Shown here: positions 56,315-64,000 of the stretch, in pieces
Position numbering within the stretch: the first letter of the stretch is position 1
How the letters are laid out: every line of letters starts with the position of its first letter
Source of the DNA: Pseudomonas sp. IPO3778
GTDB lineage: Bacteria > Pseudomonadota > Gammaproteobacteria > Pseudomonadales > Pseudomonadaceae
Reading direction: 5' to 3'
Length of the DNA stretch: 64,000 nt
Assembly: GCF_013386825.1 (NCBI RefSeq)
Contig: NZ_JACARC010000044.1
Span: forward strand, 1 to 64,000
The notes under the pieces: model-generated
What the model saw: only the letters and a program-made list of their open reading frames with translations
Database searches by the model: none
What the model was told of the DNA's origin: nothing
Made by a program: the position numbers and the translations under genes

Positions 56315-57289
56315 ATGGCCGAAGCACTTTCCTTTATCAACTCCAGAACGCAGACCTTCGACTCTCAGAAAGCTAGCCTTGCACTACCAAAGAATACCAA
56401 GGGCAAGTTCATTTCCCTCAACTCCCACATCTCGAGCGGAGTTGTCCTTGCCGGTGAGGTCGTGATCGTCGGGGACGCCTCCACTCCATCGTCTACCGCT
56501 CAGGAAGCCTTCCTGATGGCAAAAGCTGCCGAAGTGCATACGGCGTTGTTGGTTAACGGGGTGGGAGCAGATGACTTTTTTCTTGAGCATTTTGAGCTGC
56601 TTAAGCAGGCGATCTCCTACACGTCCATGGGGATAGGCGCGGCCAGTGATAGCTGGGCCAAACATATGGACGACATTAAAAAAACGCTTCAGGACATTGA
56701 AAATCTTTATCGGAGACACGTCAGCTCAGGCACCATTACTCAACGAGACGTTTTCTATGCGAAGCGAACAGAGTTGTTCATGAAGCTTGATAAACAGCTG
56801 GATAATTTTCTGGCCTACGGTTCCGGACTGCGCAAGGAAGGCTCGATCAAAAGACTGCTCGGGCTTTCAACCAAAAGCTATATGCATACTGCAGAACTCG
56901 CGGGGTACACAGATAAGGTATCCGGTGTGGCAATGGCCTCCAAGTGGATAAAACGGGGAGCCTATATTGGGACCGCGCTTGAAGTAGGCTCCACCGCAAT
57001 TTCAATTCATAAAGCTTGTGCGTTAGGGCGCGAGGAGCAATGCAAGAGAGCAAAATATGTTGAGGGGAGCTCTCTGGTCGGGAGTATAACCGGAGCGGGG
57101 GGAGGCGGAGCTCTCGGCGGCCCCATAGCAGGAGGCATATGTTTGCTGGGGCTAGGTATCACAACAGGTCCAGGTGCATTGGCCTGCACCGTTATAGGAG
57201 GTGCAGCGGGTGGATGGGTGGGAGGCGAAGGGGGTAAGTGGATCGGCGAGAAAATTGGAAAGTATATTTATGGGAAAGTTACAGAATGA
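56315..57289 (+). CDS. Probable Hcp-dependent T6SS effector with glycine-zipper domain
   Basis: A 324-residue protein starting 9 bp after hcp. Residues ~20-55 (ALPKNTKGKFISLNSHISSG, then a VVLAGEVVIVGD-like segment) are LysM-like; a helical middle follows; residues ~255-310 are Gly-rich and hydrophobic (GAGGGGALGGPIAGGICLLG, ending GWVGGEGGKWIGEKIGKYIYG). Such a C-terminus is found in pore-forming glycine-zipper toxins such as Tse4. Codon use becomes AT-rich toward the 3' end. I do not claim identity with a named toxin. Confidence 0.7.
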   Translation: MAEALSFINSRTQTFDSQKASLALPKNTKGKFISLNSHISSGVVLAGEVVIVGDASTPSSTAQEAFLMAKAAEVHTALLVNGVGADDFFLEHFELLKQAISYTSMGIGAASDSWAKHMDDIKKTLQDIENLYRRHVSSGTITQRDVFYAKRTELFMKLDKQLDNFLAYGSGLRKEGSIKRLLGLSTKSYMHTAELAGYTDKVSGVAMASKWIKRGAYIGTALEVGSTAISIHKACALGREEQCKRAKYVEGSSLVGSITGAGGGGALGGPIAGGICLLGLGITTGPGALACTVIGGAAGGWVGGEGGKWIGEKIGKYIYGKVTE

Positions 57290-57663
57290 CAAACATCCCA
57301 ATAGGCCTGATTGGTATTTTTATAATATTACCGATGATTATTAATCTAATTGTAACAGCTGTGATTGCGCATAAATATGTTGAGACCATAGAAAGCCATC
57401 TACCAAACTGCTCTTTTGTATCAACCATTAGAGAGGCATGGTCAGGTGGCGGCGTACTCGGAAAGCTTATTCGAGGTGGGGTGATGACAATAGTCATGAT
57501 GATGCCGAATCTGTGCGCCAAAAAAGGCATAATTGATATCAACGAGATGAATAGACTGCCCGTTTTCTACAAAAGACTATTAATCATTCCGATGCTTATA
57601 ACTTTTACTCTATTCACTGCCATGATGGCGTTGAGGATCGCTGGATATCTATTAGGGCTTTGA
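57286..57663 (+). CDS. Probable immunity membrane protein
   Basis: A 125-residue AT-rich protein with strong hydrophobic segments at residues 4-27 (IPIGLIGIFIILPMIINLIV) and 96-122, and a weaker one in the middle (GGVMTIVMMMP). ATG overlaps the effector stop (ATGA), so it is translationally coupled. Membrane immunity protein against a pore-forming toxin is the simplest reading. Confidence 0.7.
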   Translation: MTNIPIGLIGIFIILPMIINLIVTAVIAHKYVETIESHLPNCSFVSTIREAWSGGGVLGKLIRGGVMTIVMMMPNLCAKKGIIDINEMNRLPVFYKRLLIIPMLITFTLFTAMMALRIAGYLLGL

Positions 57664-57750
57664 AATGATTCAATAGTTAATTGGTAGTTACCAAATCGGC
57701 GATCTCAAAGATCAAGTACCTGACCTGATCAAGCCGCTCGAGGCATTAAT

Positions 57751-58035
57751 TCAATTCACACGTTCAAGGCGCTCGGCTGACTGCTCAACAGTCGTTTCGA
57801 ATTGGTCGGCCCGGGCTTTTTCTTCCCCATGGCGCTGCAGTTCCAGTGGGTGCTGAGTCTGGCGCCAGCGCGAGATCTGCCGGTCGACCGCCTGGTCGTA
57901 GTCCAGGGCTGACATGTTGTGTTGCGGGAAGTCCTGCACGGCATCCCACGCGGCCTGATCGAGGCGAAGTACCTCGCGGTGCCTGGTGTAGCGAAGCGAG
58001 TCGTGCACAATGGACTGAATGAATCCGGAGTACAC
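57751..58035 (-). CDS. Hypothetical 94-residue protein or gene remnant
   Basis: GTG-started frame with MYSGFIQSIVHDSLRYTRHR at the N-terminus and a charged helical C-terminus (EEKARADQFETTVEQSAERL). Codon composition is like the chromosome, unlike the AT-rich gene to its left. No ATG near the start, no good ribosome-binding site, and unknown family, so it may be a truncated leftover at the island-mutS junction. Confidence 0.45.
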   Translation of the reverse strand: MYSGFIQSIVHDSLRYTRHREVLRLDQAAWDAVQDFPQHNMSALDYDQAVDRQISRWRQTQHPLELQRHGEEKARADQFETTVEQSAERLERVN

Positions 58036-58139
58036 ACCAGATTTGCCGTCTCATGACCGGCAAGGCATGCGGAAAATTTTCCCTGTAGTATTAGACAGAT
58101 GTACATCTTCAAATAGACAGGCAGAGCTGAAACCACCGT

Positions 58140-60719
58140 ATGACCGACCTTTCCAGCCACACTCCGATGATGCAGCAGTACTGGCGCCTGAAAAACCAGC
58201 ACCCTGATCAGTTGATGTTCTATCGCATGGGCGACTTCTACGAGATCTTCTATGAAGACGCGAAGAAGGCCGCCAAGTTGCTGGACATCACCCTGACCGC
58301 GCGCGGGCAGTCGGCCGGGCAGGCGATTCCGATGTGCGGGATTCCCTATCATTCGTTGGAAGGTTACCTGGTTAAACTCGTGAAGCTGGGCGAGTCGGTG
58401 GTGATCTGTGAGCAGATCGGCGACCCGGCCACCAGCAAGGGCCCGGTTGAGCGTCAGGTGGTACGCATTATTACTCCGGGCACGGTGAGTGATGAGGCGC
58501 TGCTGGATGAGCGTCGCGATAACCTGATCGCAGCGGTACTGGGGGACGAGCGGCTGTTCGGCCTGGCAGTGCTGGATATCACCAGTGGCAATTTCACGGT
58601 GCTGGAGATCAAGGGCTGGGAAAACCTGCTGGCGGAACTGGAGCGCGTCAACCCGGTGGAGTTGATGATTCCGGATGACTGGCCAAAGGACCTGCCGGCG
58701 GAACGTCGCCGTGGGACCAAGCGTCGCGCGCCGTGGGATTTCGAACGTGATTCGGCGCTGAAAAGCCTGTGCCAGCAATTCTCCGTGCAAGACCTGAAGG
58801 GGTTTGGTTGCGAAACCCTGACCCTGGCCATCGGCGCCGCCGGCTGCCTGCTCAGTTATGCCAAGGAAACCCAGCGCACCGCCCTGCCCCATTTGCGCAG
58901 CCTGCGCCATGAGCGCCTGGACGACACGGTGGTGCTGGACGGCGCCAGCCGGCGCAACCTGGAGCTGGACACCAACCTGGCCGGCGGGCGCGACAACACC
59001 CTGCAATCGGTGGTCGACCGTTGCCAGACCGCCATGGGCAGCCGCTTGTTGACCCGCTGGTTGAACCGCCCACTGCGGGACCTGACGGTGCTGCAAGCCC
59101 GTCAAACCTCTATTACCTGCCTGCTGGATCGCTATCGCTTTGAAAAGCTGCAACCGCAGCTCAAGGAAATCGGCGATATCGAGCGGATCCTGGCGCGGAT
59201 CGGCCTGCGTAACGCACGGCCCCGGGACCTGGCACGCCTGCGGGATGCCCTTGGCGCCCTGCCGCAACTGCAAGCGGCGATGACCGAACTGGAAGCGCCG
59301 CACCTGCAGCAGCTGGCAGTCACCACCAGCACCTACCCGGAACTGGCGGCGCTGCTGGAAAAAGCCATCATCGACAACCCACCCGCGATCATCCGTGACG
59401 GTGGCGTGTTGAAGACCGGTTACGACACCGAGCTGGACGAACTGCAATCCCTGAGCGAGAACGCCGGGCAGTTCCTGATCGACCTCGAAGCCCGGGAAAA
59501 AGCCCGCACGGGCCTGGCCAACCTGAAAGTCGGCTACAACCGCGTGCACGGCTACTTTATTGAGTTGCCGAGCAAGCAGGCCGAGCAGGCGCCGATCGAT
59601 TACCAGCGCCGCCAGACCCTCAAGGGTGCCGAGCGCTTTATCACGCCAGAGTTGAAAGCCTTCGAAGACAAGGCCCTGTCGGCCAAGAGTCGCGCCTTGG
59701 CTCGGGAGAAGATGCTCTACGAAGCGTTGCTCGAAAGCCTGATCGACAAGCTGGCGCCGTTGCAGGACACCGCCGCCGCCCTGGCCGAACTGGATGTGCT
59801 GAGCAACCTCGCCGAGCGCGCCCTGAACCTTGACCTGAACTGCCCGCGGTTTGTCAGCGAACCGTGCATGCGCATCGTGCAAGGTCGCCACCCGGTGGTG
59901 GAGCAGGTGTTGACCACGCCGTTCGTCGCCAACGACCTGTCGCTGGACGACGACACCCGCATGCTGGTGATCACCGGTCCGAACATGGGCGGTAAATCCA
60001 CCTACATGCGTCAGACCGCCTTGATCGTGCTGCTGGCCCATATCGGCAGCTTCGTGCCGGCAGCCAGCTGCGAATTGTCCCTGGTGGACCGCATCTTCAC
60101 CCGGATCGGCTCCAGCGATGACCTGGCCGGTGGCCGTTCGACCTTTATGGTGGAAATGAGCGAAACCGCCAACATCCTGCACAACGCCACCGAACGCAGC
60201 CTGGTGCTGATGGACGAAGTGGGCCGCGGCACCAGCACCTTCGACGGACTGTCCCTGGCCTGGGCTGCGGCCGAGCGGCTGGCGCACCTGCGGGCGTATA
60301 CGCTGTTCGCGACGCATTACTTCGAGCTGACCGTGCTGCCGGAAAACGAGCCGCTGGTGGCCAACGTGCACCTCAATGCCACCGAGCACAACGAGCGCAT
60401 CGTGTTCCTGCACCACGTGCTGCCCGGCCCGGCGAGCCAGAGTTACGGCCTGGCCGTGGCGCAACTGGCGGGTGTACCGGCAGAGGTGATCACCCGCGCC
60501 CGCGAGCACCTGAGCCGCCTGGAAGAAACCGCCCTGCCCCACGAGATTCCCGTGGCCAGCCCGGCCAAAGCCAGCAACAAACCCAGCGCGCCGCACCAGA
60601 GCGATATGTTCGCCAGCCTGCCTCACCCGGTACTGGATGAGTTGGCTAAGCTTGATCTGGACGACTTGACGCCGAGAAAAGCGCTCGAAATGTTATATGC
60701 ACTGAAGACTCGGATATAA
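58140..60719 (+). CDS. mutS: DNA mismatch repair protein MutS
   Basis: An 859-residue mismatch-binding ATPase. The Phe-x-Glu mismatch wedge is in [15 protein letters not shown]; Walker A is [15 protein letters not shown]; Walker B lies in [16 protein letters not shown]; the helix-turn-helix dimer region is near the end. C-terminal [15 protein letters not shown] is the tetramer/beta-clamp-associated tail. ATG 58140 gives [15 protein letters not shown]. Chromosomal marker for the tailocin integration site. Confidence 0.99.
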   Translation: MTDLSSHTPMMQQYWRLKNQHPDQLMFYRMGDFYEIFYEDAKKAAKLLDITLTARGQSAGQAIPMCGIPYHSLEGYLVKLVKLGESVVICEQIGDPATSKGPVERQVVRIITPGTVSDEALLDERRDNLIAAVLGDERLFGLAVLDITSGNFTVLEIKGWENLLAELERVNPVELMIPDDWPKDLPAERRRGTKRRAPWDFERDSALKSLCQQFSVQDLKGFGCETLTLAIGAAGCLLSYAKETQRTALPHLRSLRHERLDDTVVLDGASRRNLELDTNLAGGRDNTLQSVVDRCQTAMGSRLLTRWLNRPLRDLTVLQARQTSITCLLDRYRFEKLQPQLKEIGDIERILARIGLRNARPRDLARLRDALGALPQLQAAMTELEAPHLQQLAVTTSTYPELAALLEKAIIDNPPAIIRDGGVLKTGYDTELDELQSLSENAGQFLIDLEAREKARTGLANLKVGYNRVHGYFIELPSKQAEQAPIDYQRRQTLKGAERFITPELKAFEDKALSAKSRALAREKMLYEALLESLIDKLAPLQDTAAALAELDVLSNLAERALNLDLNCPRFVSEPCMRIVQGRHPVVEQVLTTPFVANDLSLDDDTRMLVITGPNMGGKSTYMRQTALIVLLAHIGSFVPAASCELSLVDRIFTRIGSSDDLAGGRSTFMVEMSETANILHNATERSLVLMDEVGRGTSTFDGLSLAWAAAERLAHLRAYTLFATHYFELTVLPENEPLVANVHLNATEHNERIVFLHHVLPGPASQSYGLAVAQLAGVPAEVITRAREHLSRLEETALPHEIPVASPAKASNKPSAPHQSDMFASLPHPVLDELAKLDLDDLTPRKALEMLYALKTRI

Positions 60720-60861
60720 CGCAGACGCTTGCAAGCTGGTAGACTCTCGCGCGGTTTGGGATGCTGCGGGCTTTTAGCCTGGCCTGCAGACTATCGCTCC
60801 CGAACCTCGCGAGCCCTGCCACAAGGGGTTTCGCTGCCGCCGCCTGAGGAGAAAATTAGAA

Positions 60862-61185
60862 ATGACCTTCGTCGTCACCGACAACTGCATCAAGTGCAAG
60901 TACACCGACTGCGTAGAAGTGTGTCCGGTGGACTGCTTCTACGAAGGCCCGAACTTCCTGGTCATCCACCCGGACGAGTGCATTGACTGCGCCCTGTGTG
61001 AGCCAGAATGCCCGGCCGTCGCGATTTTCTCCGAGGACGAAGTCCCGGCAGAGATGCAGGAATTTATTCAGCTGAACGTTGATCTGGCGGAAATCTGGCC
61101 AAATATCACTGAGCGCAAAGACCCGATGCCGGATGCGGCAGAGTGGGATGGCAAAAAAGGCAAGATCGCTGAACTCGAGCGCTGA
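60862..61185 (+). CDS. fdxA: 7Fe ferredoxin FdxA
   Basis: A 107-residue ferredoxin with [20 protein letters not shown] and [12 protein letters not shown], the cysteine pattern of one [3Fe-4S] and one [4Fe-4S] cluster. Cytoplasmic electron carrier, possible partner for Fpr. Confidence 0.97.
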   Translation: MTFVVTDNCIKCKYTDCVEVCPVDCFYEGPNFLVIHPDECIDCALCEPECPAVAIFSEDEVPAEMQEFIQLNVDLAEIWPNITERKDPMPDAAEWDGKKGKIAELER

Positions 61186-61202
61186 TAGCCTCGACGTCCT
61201 CC

Positions 61203-61226
61203 AAAAGGCCCCTTGCGGGCCTTTTT
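61203..61226 (+). terminator. fdxA terminator
   Basis: AAAAGGCCCCTTGCGGGCCTTTTT hairpin 18 bp after the stop. Confidence 0.88.
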
Positions 61227-61262
61227 GCGTTTCTAGGGAGCGGGTTTCACTTTTCTACAGGC

Positions 61263-61395
61263 AAAAAAAAGGGGCGGTATGACCCGCCCACATTTTTTCC
61301 CTAGTCCCTGTGTTCCTTTTCATCGTCCTGATGAATCGCATCCTGCGAGGTTCCCTGAATCATCGTTCCGTGATGACTGTGTCAATCCGTGGACA
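61263..61395 (-). ncRNA. rsmZ: Small regulatory RNA RsmZ
   Basis: The minus strand begins TGTCCACGGATTGACACAG and ends GGGCGGGTCATACCGCCC with eight T. Between them are repeated GGA motifs in hairpin loops or linkers: CACGGAT, CACGGAACG, CAGGGAAC, CGCAGGATGCG, CATCAGGACGATG, AAGGAACA and AGGGA. This matches RsmZ of fluorescent pseudomonads, located beside fdxA. It titrates RsmA/RsmE and so relieves repression of secondary metabolism and secretion. Not visible as a protein-coding frame. Confidence 0.92.
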
Positions 61396-61403
61396 CAGGG
61401 CTG

Positions 61404-61409
61404 ATCTTA
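61404..61409 (-). promoter_or_regulatory. -10 element of rsmZ
   Basis: TAAGAT on the minus strand, 8 nt before the predicted RsmZ 5' end. The -35 region is poor, as expected for an activator-dependent promoter. Confidence 0.6.
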
Positions 61410-61567
61410 GAGAGTTCCCGGGGAAGTTCAACGGGATCCAAATCGTGGAACGACAAGTTCCTGCGCTCAACAAACAATAAATAATTGTTATATTTCAATA
61501 AGATAGAAATATAGGCGCTTGATTCGAGGCGTCCGCACCGGCGAAAACCCCCAAACACTTACGAAAA

Positions 61568-61585
61568 AGTAAGTGAATGCTTACA
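61568..61585 (-). promoter_or_regulatory. GacA upstream activating sequence of rsmZ
   Basis: Minus strand TGTAAGCATTCACTTACT: one mismatch to TGTAAG-N6-CTTACA. It is about 180 bp upstream of the RsmZ start, the usual distance. The 61440-61560 stretch between is AT-rich, consistent with a bent or IHF-bound linker. Confidence 0.88.
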
Positions 61586-61637
61586 CCAGCAATTACGCAA
61601 AAGGGTAAAAAGTGATCCTTAAGGATTCGCCGGGCAA

Positions 61638-61666
61638 GAAAAAGCCCCGACAGAGTCGAGGCTTCT
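61638..61666 (-). terminator. apbC terminator
   Basis: GAAGCCTCGAC...GTCGGGGCTTTTT on the minus strand after the apbC stop, between apbC and the rsmZ upstream site. Confidence 0.85.
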
Positions 61667-61681
61667 TTCCCATCGGATGGA

Positions 61682-62776
61682 TCAGTCGTCGCTGACAGTG
61701 ATGGTCGGCATCGCCTGGGCCTCGGCTTCCTGCAGGACGATGCGCGCCCCTACATGACGGGCCAGTTCCTGGTAGACCATGGCAATCTGGCCATCGGGCT
61801 CGGCAACCACCGTCGGCCTGCCGCCGTCGGCCTGCTCACGAATCCCTATGGACAGCGGCAACGACGCCAGTAGTTCAACCCCATACTGGGTCGCCAGCTT
61901 CTCGCCGCCGCCTTCACCGAACAGGTGCTCGGCGTGGCCGCAGTTGGAGCAAATGTGCACCGCCATGTTTTCCACCACGCCCAGCACCGGGATATTGACC
62001 TTGCGGAACATCTCCACGCCCTTGCGGGCGTCCAGCAGCGCCAGGTCCTGGGGCGTGGTGACGATTACCGAACCGGCCACCGGCACTTTCTGCGCCAGGG
62101 TCAGCTGGATATCGCCGGTGCCCGGTGGCATGTCGATCACCAGGTAGTCCAGGTTGCCCCAGTCGGTCTGTGTGACCAGTTGCAGCAACGCGCCGGAAAC
62201 CATCGGGCCGCGCCACACCATCGGCGTGTTGTCGTCGGTCAGGAAGGCCATGGACATGACTTCCACGCCATGGGACTCGATGGGCACGAACCATTTCTGG
62301 TCCTTGATCTTCGGCCGGGTGCCTTCGGCGATGCCGAACATCACGCCTTGGCTCGGGCCATAGATGTCGGCGTCAAGAATGCCGACGCGCGCGCCTTCCC
62401 GGGCCAGGGCCAGGGCCAGGTTGGCGGCGGTGGTGGATTTACCCACGCCACCCTTGCCGGAGGCCACGGCCACCACGTTCTTGACGTTGGCCAGGCCCGG
62501 GATCTGCGCCTGGGCCTTGTGCGGGGCGATCACGCACTGAATGTCGACCTTGGCCGAGCCGACGCCGTCCAGGCCTTCTATGGCCATTTGCAGCATCTGC
62601 GCCCAGCCGCTCTTGAACAGACCGGCGGCATAGCCCAGCTCAAGCTGGACCGACACCTTGTCACCCTGTACGTCGATGGCCCGCACACACCCGGCGCTGA
62701 CCGGGTCCTGGTTCAGGTAGGGGTCGGTGTACTGGCGAAGAACGGCTTCCACCGCTGCGCGATTGACGGCGCTCAT
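61682..62776 (-). CDS. apbC: Iron-sulfur cluster carrier protein ApbC (Mrp)
   Basis: A 364-residue P-loop ATPase. DUF59-like N-terminal domain, Walker A ASGKGGVGKSTTAANLA, switch DADIYGPSQ, and the cluster-binding CxxC in VHICSNCGHAEH. It loads Fe-S clusters onto target proteins. Divergent from metG, as in many gammaproteobacteria. Confidence 0.96.
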   Translation of the reverse strand: MSAVNRAAVEAVLRQYTDPYLNQDPVSAGCVRAIDVQGDKVSVQLELGYAAGLFKSGWAQMLQMAIEGLDGVGSAKVDIQCVIAPHKAQAQIPGLANVKNVVAVASGKGGVGKSTTAANLALALAREGARVGILDADIYGPSQGVMFGIAEGTRPKIKDQKWFVPIESHGVEVMSMAFLTDDNTPMVWRGPMVSGALLQLVTQTDWGNLDYLVIDMPPGTGDIQLTLAQKVPVAGSVIVTTPQDLALLDARKGVEMFRKVNIPVLGVVENMAVHICSNCGHAEHLFGEGGGEKLATQYGVELLASLPLSIGIREQADGGRPTVVAEPDGQIAMVYQELARHVGARIVLQEAEAQAMPTITVSDD

Positions 62777-62947
62777 GGGCTACTCCCGAAAAAGACTGAC
62801 TAAAACAGGCGGCTATCCTAACCGTTCCAGCGCTCCAGCGGCACGCTTTCGGCCGCCAGGAAAATCCTGAAACAGCCGCACGGGGTGAAATAAATTTCCC
62901 GGCGCTTTATAGTGGCCGACCTCCGTTTCATCAAGTAGCCGAGCCCC

Positions 62948-64000
62948 ATGTCCGAGCCACGCAAGATCCTCGTCACCAGCGCCCTGCCCTATGCCAATGG
63001 TTCTATCCACCTTGGCCATATGCTTGAGTACATCCAGACCGATATGTGGGTGCGCTTCCAGAAGCATCGCGGCAATCAATGCATTTATGTCTGCGCGGAC
63101 GACGCCCACGGTTCGGCCATCATGTTGCGCGCCGAGAAGGAAGGCATCACCCCGGAACAACTGATCGCCAATGTTCAGGCTGAACACAGCGCCGACTTTG
63201 CCGAGTTCCTGGTGGACTTCGATAACTTCCACTCGACCCACTCCGAAGAAAACCGCGAGCTGTCGAGCCAGATTTACCTGCGTCTCAAAGACGCCGGGCA
63301 CATCGACACGCGCTCGATCACCCAGTATTTCGACCCGGAAAAGAAAATGTTCCTGGCCGACCGCTTCATCAAGGGCACCTGCCCGAAGTGCGGCACTGAA
63401 GACCAGTACGGCGATAACTGCGAAAAATGCGGCGCCACTTATGCACCTACCGACCTGAAGAATCCGAAGTCGGCCATCTCTGGCGCCACCCCGGTGCTCA
63501 AGGATTCCCAGCACTTCTTCTTCAAGCTCCCGGATTTCCAGCAGATGCTGCAAACCTGGACCCGCAGCGGCACCCTGCAAGACGCCGTGGCCAACAAGAT
63601 CGCCGAATGGCTGGACGCCGGCCTGCAGCAGTGGGACATCTCCCGCGATGCGCCGTACTTCGGCTTCGAGATCCCGGGCGAGCCTGGCAAGTACTTCTAT
63701 GTGTGGCTGGACGCGCCGATCGGCTACATGGCCAGCTTCAAGAACCTGTGCGACCGTACGCCGGAGCTGGACTTCGATGCGTTCTGGAACAAGGATTCCA
63801 CGGCCGAGCTGTACCACTTCATCGGCAAGGACATCGTCAACTTCCATGCGCTGTTCTGGCCTGCAATGCTTGAAGGCTCGGGCTACCGCAAGCCGACCGG
63901 CATTGCGGTTCACGGCTACCTGACGGTCAATGGCCAGAAGATGTCCAAGTCCCGTGGCACCTTTATCAAGGCGCGTACCTACCTGGACCACCTGTCGCCG
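62948..64000 (+). CDS. metG: Methionyl-tRNA synthetase, 5' part (runs off the window)
   Basis: The first 351 codons are present. HIGH-type motif in SIHLGHML (HLGH), zinc-knuckle [18 protein letters not shown], and KMSKS in [10 protein letters not shown]. The anticodon-binding and C-terminal dimer domains lie outside. ATG 62948 gives [18 protein letters not shown]. Class I synthetase charging both tRNA-Met species, including the two initiators at 22.3-22.7 kb. Confidence 0.98.
   Translation, partial: MSEPRKILVTSALPYANGSIHLGHMLEYIQTDMWVRFQKHRGNQCIYVCADDAHGSAIMLRAEKEGITPEQLIANVQAEHSADFAEFLVDFDNFHSTHSEENRELSSQIYLRLKDAGHIDTRSITQYFDPEKKMFLADRFIKGTCPKCGTEDQYGDNCEKCGATYAPTDLKNPKSAISGATPVLKDSQHFFFKLPDFQQMLQTWTRSGTLQDAVANKIAEWLDAGLQQWDISRDAPYFGFEIPGEPGKYFYVWLDAPIGYMASFKNLCDRTPELDFDAFWNKDSTAELYHFIGKDIVNFHALFWPAMLEGSGYRKPTGIAVHGYLTVNGQKMSKSRGTFIKARTYLDHLSP

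Noticed and set aside
57756-60626. A 956-codon open frame opposite mutS
   Set aside because: It is antisense to the clear, full-length mutS gene, has no recognisable domain, and long antisense frames are common in high-GC Pseudomonas DNA.

Overview
The window is about 64 kb of a high-GC Pseudomonas chromosome, almost certainly the P. fluorescens group. The evidence is family-level and syntenic: ColRS next to lipopolysaccharide (LPS) modification genes, the fpr/finR/dgkA/erdR block, mprF followed by a VirJ-type hydrolase, a GacA-controlled RsmZ small RNA beside fdxA, several REP palindrome families, and a contractile tailocin at the mutS-cinA/recA site. No database search was possible, so species identity and orthology are inferred from recognised motifs and gene order.

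Positions 1-10.4 kb hold an envelope cluster. A methyltransferase, an InaA-type kinase and a small membrane protein form one minus-strand operon. ColS/ColR, an LTA-synthase-like transferase, a PAP2 phosphatase, a second two-component pair and a secreted GH8 glycosidase follow. Two near-identical AC-N-AGTTTTTCAC boxes, one before the methyltransferase operon and one before the transferase, fit ColR control. Positions 10.5-41.7 kb are core chromosome: groESL, fxsA, hugZ, ampG, proS, dinB, two initiator tRNAs, mprF-virJ, kup, rimO, trmO, fpr/finR, dgkA, erdR, tapT, a LOG protein, recX, recA and pncC. LexA-type boxes precede recA and dinB.

Positions 41.8-55.4 kb are a complete headless contractile tail (R-type tailocin) read right to left: PrtR-like self-cleaving repressor, holin, baseplate V/W/J/I, fibre module and chaperone, sheath, tube, tail chaperone with a -1 frameshift site, tape measure, U, X, D, GH19 endolysin and Rz with nested Rz1. 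There is no capsid, portal, terminase or integrase. A sigma70-type promoter carries three TGCA-N4-TGCA operators and is followed by a leader of about 430 nt that contains direct repeats and a terminator hairpin. The fibre is split and AT-rich, and a fragment of another fibre chaperone lies before the endolysin, so the cluster shows fibre exchange and past rearrangement.

Positions 55.8-57.7 kb hold a compact plus-strand module between the tailocin repressor and mutS: an Hcp (type VI secretion tube protein), a protein ending in a glycine-zipper hydrophobic region, and an overlapping small membrane protein. It looks like an orphan Hcp-effector-immunity unit and is the most distinctive accessory locus here. 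After it come mutS, fdxA, rsmZ with a GacA upstream box about 180 bp from its start, apbC and the 5' part of metG.
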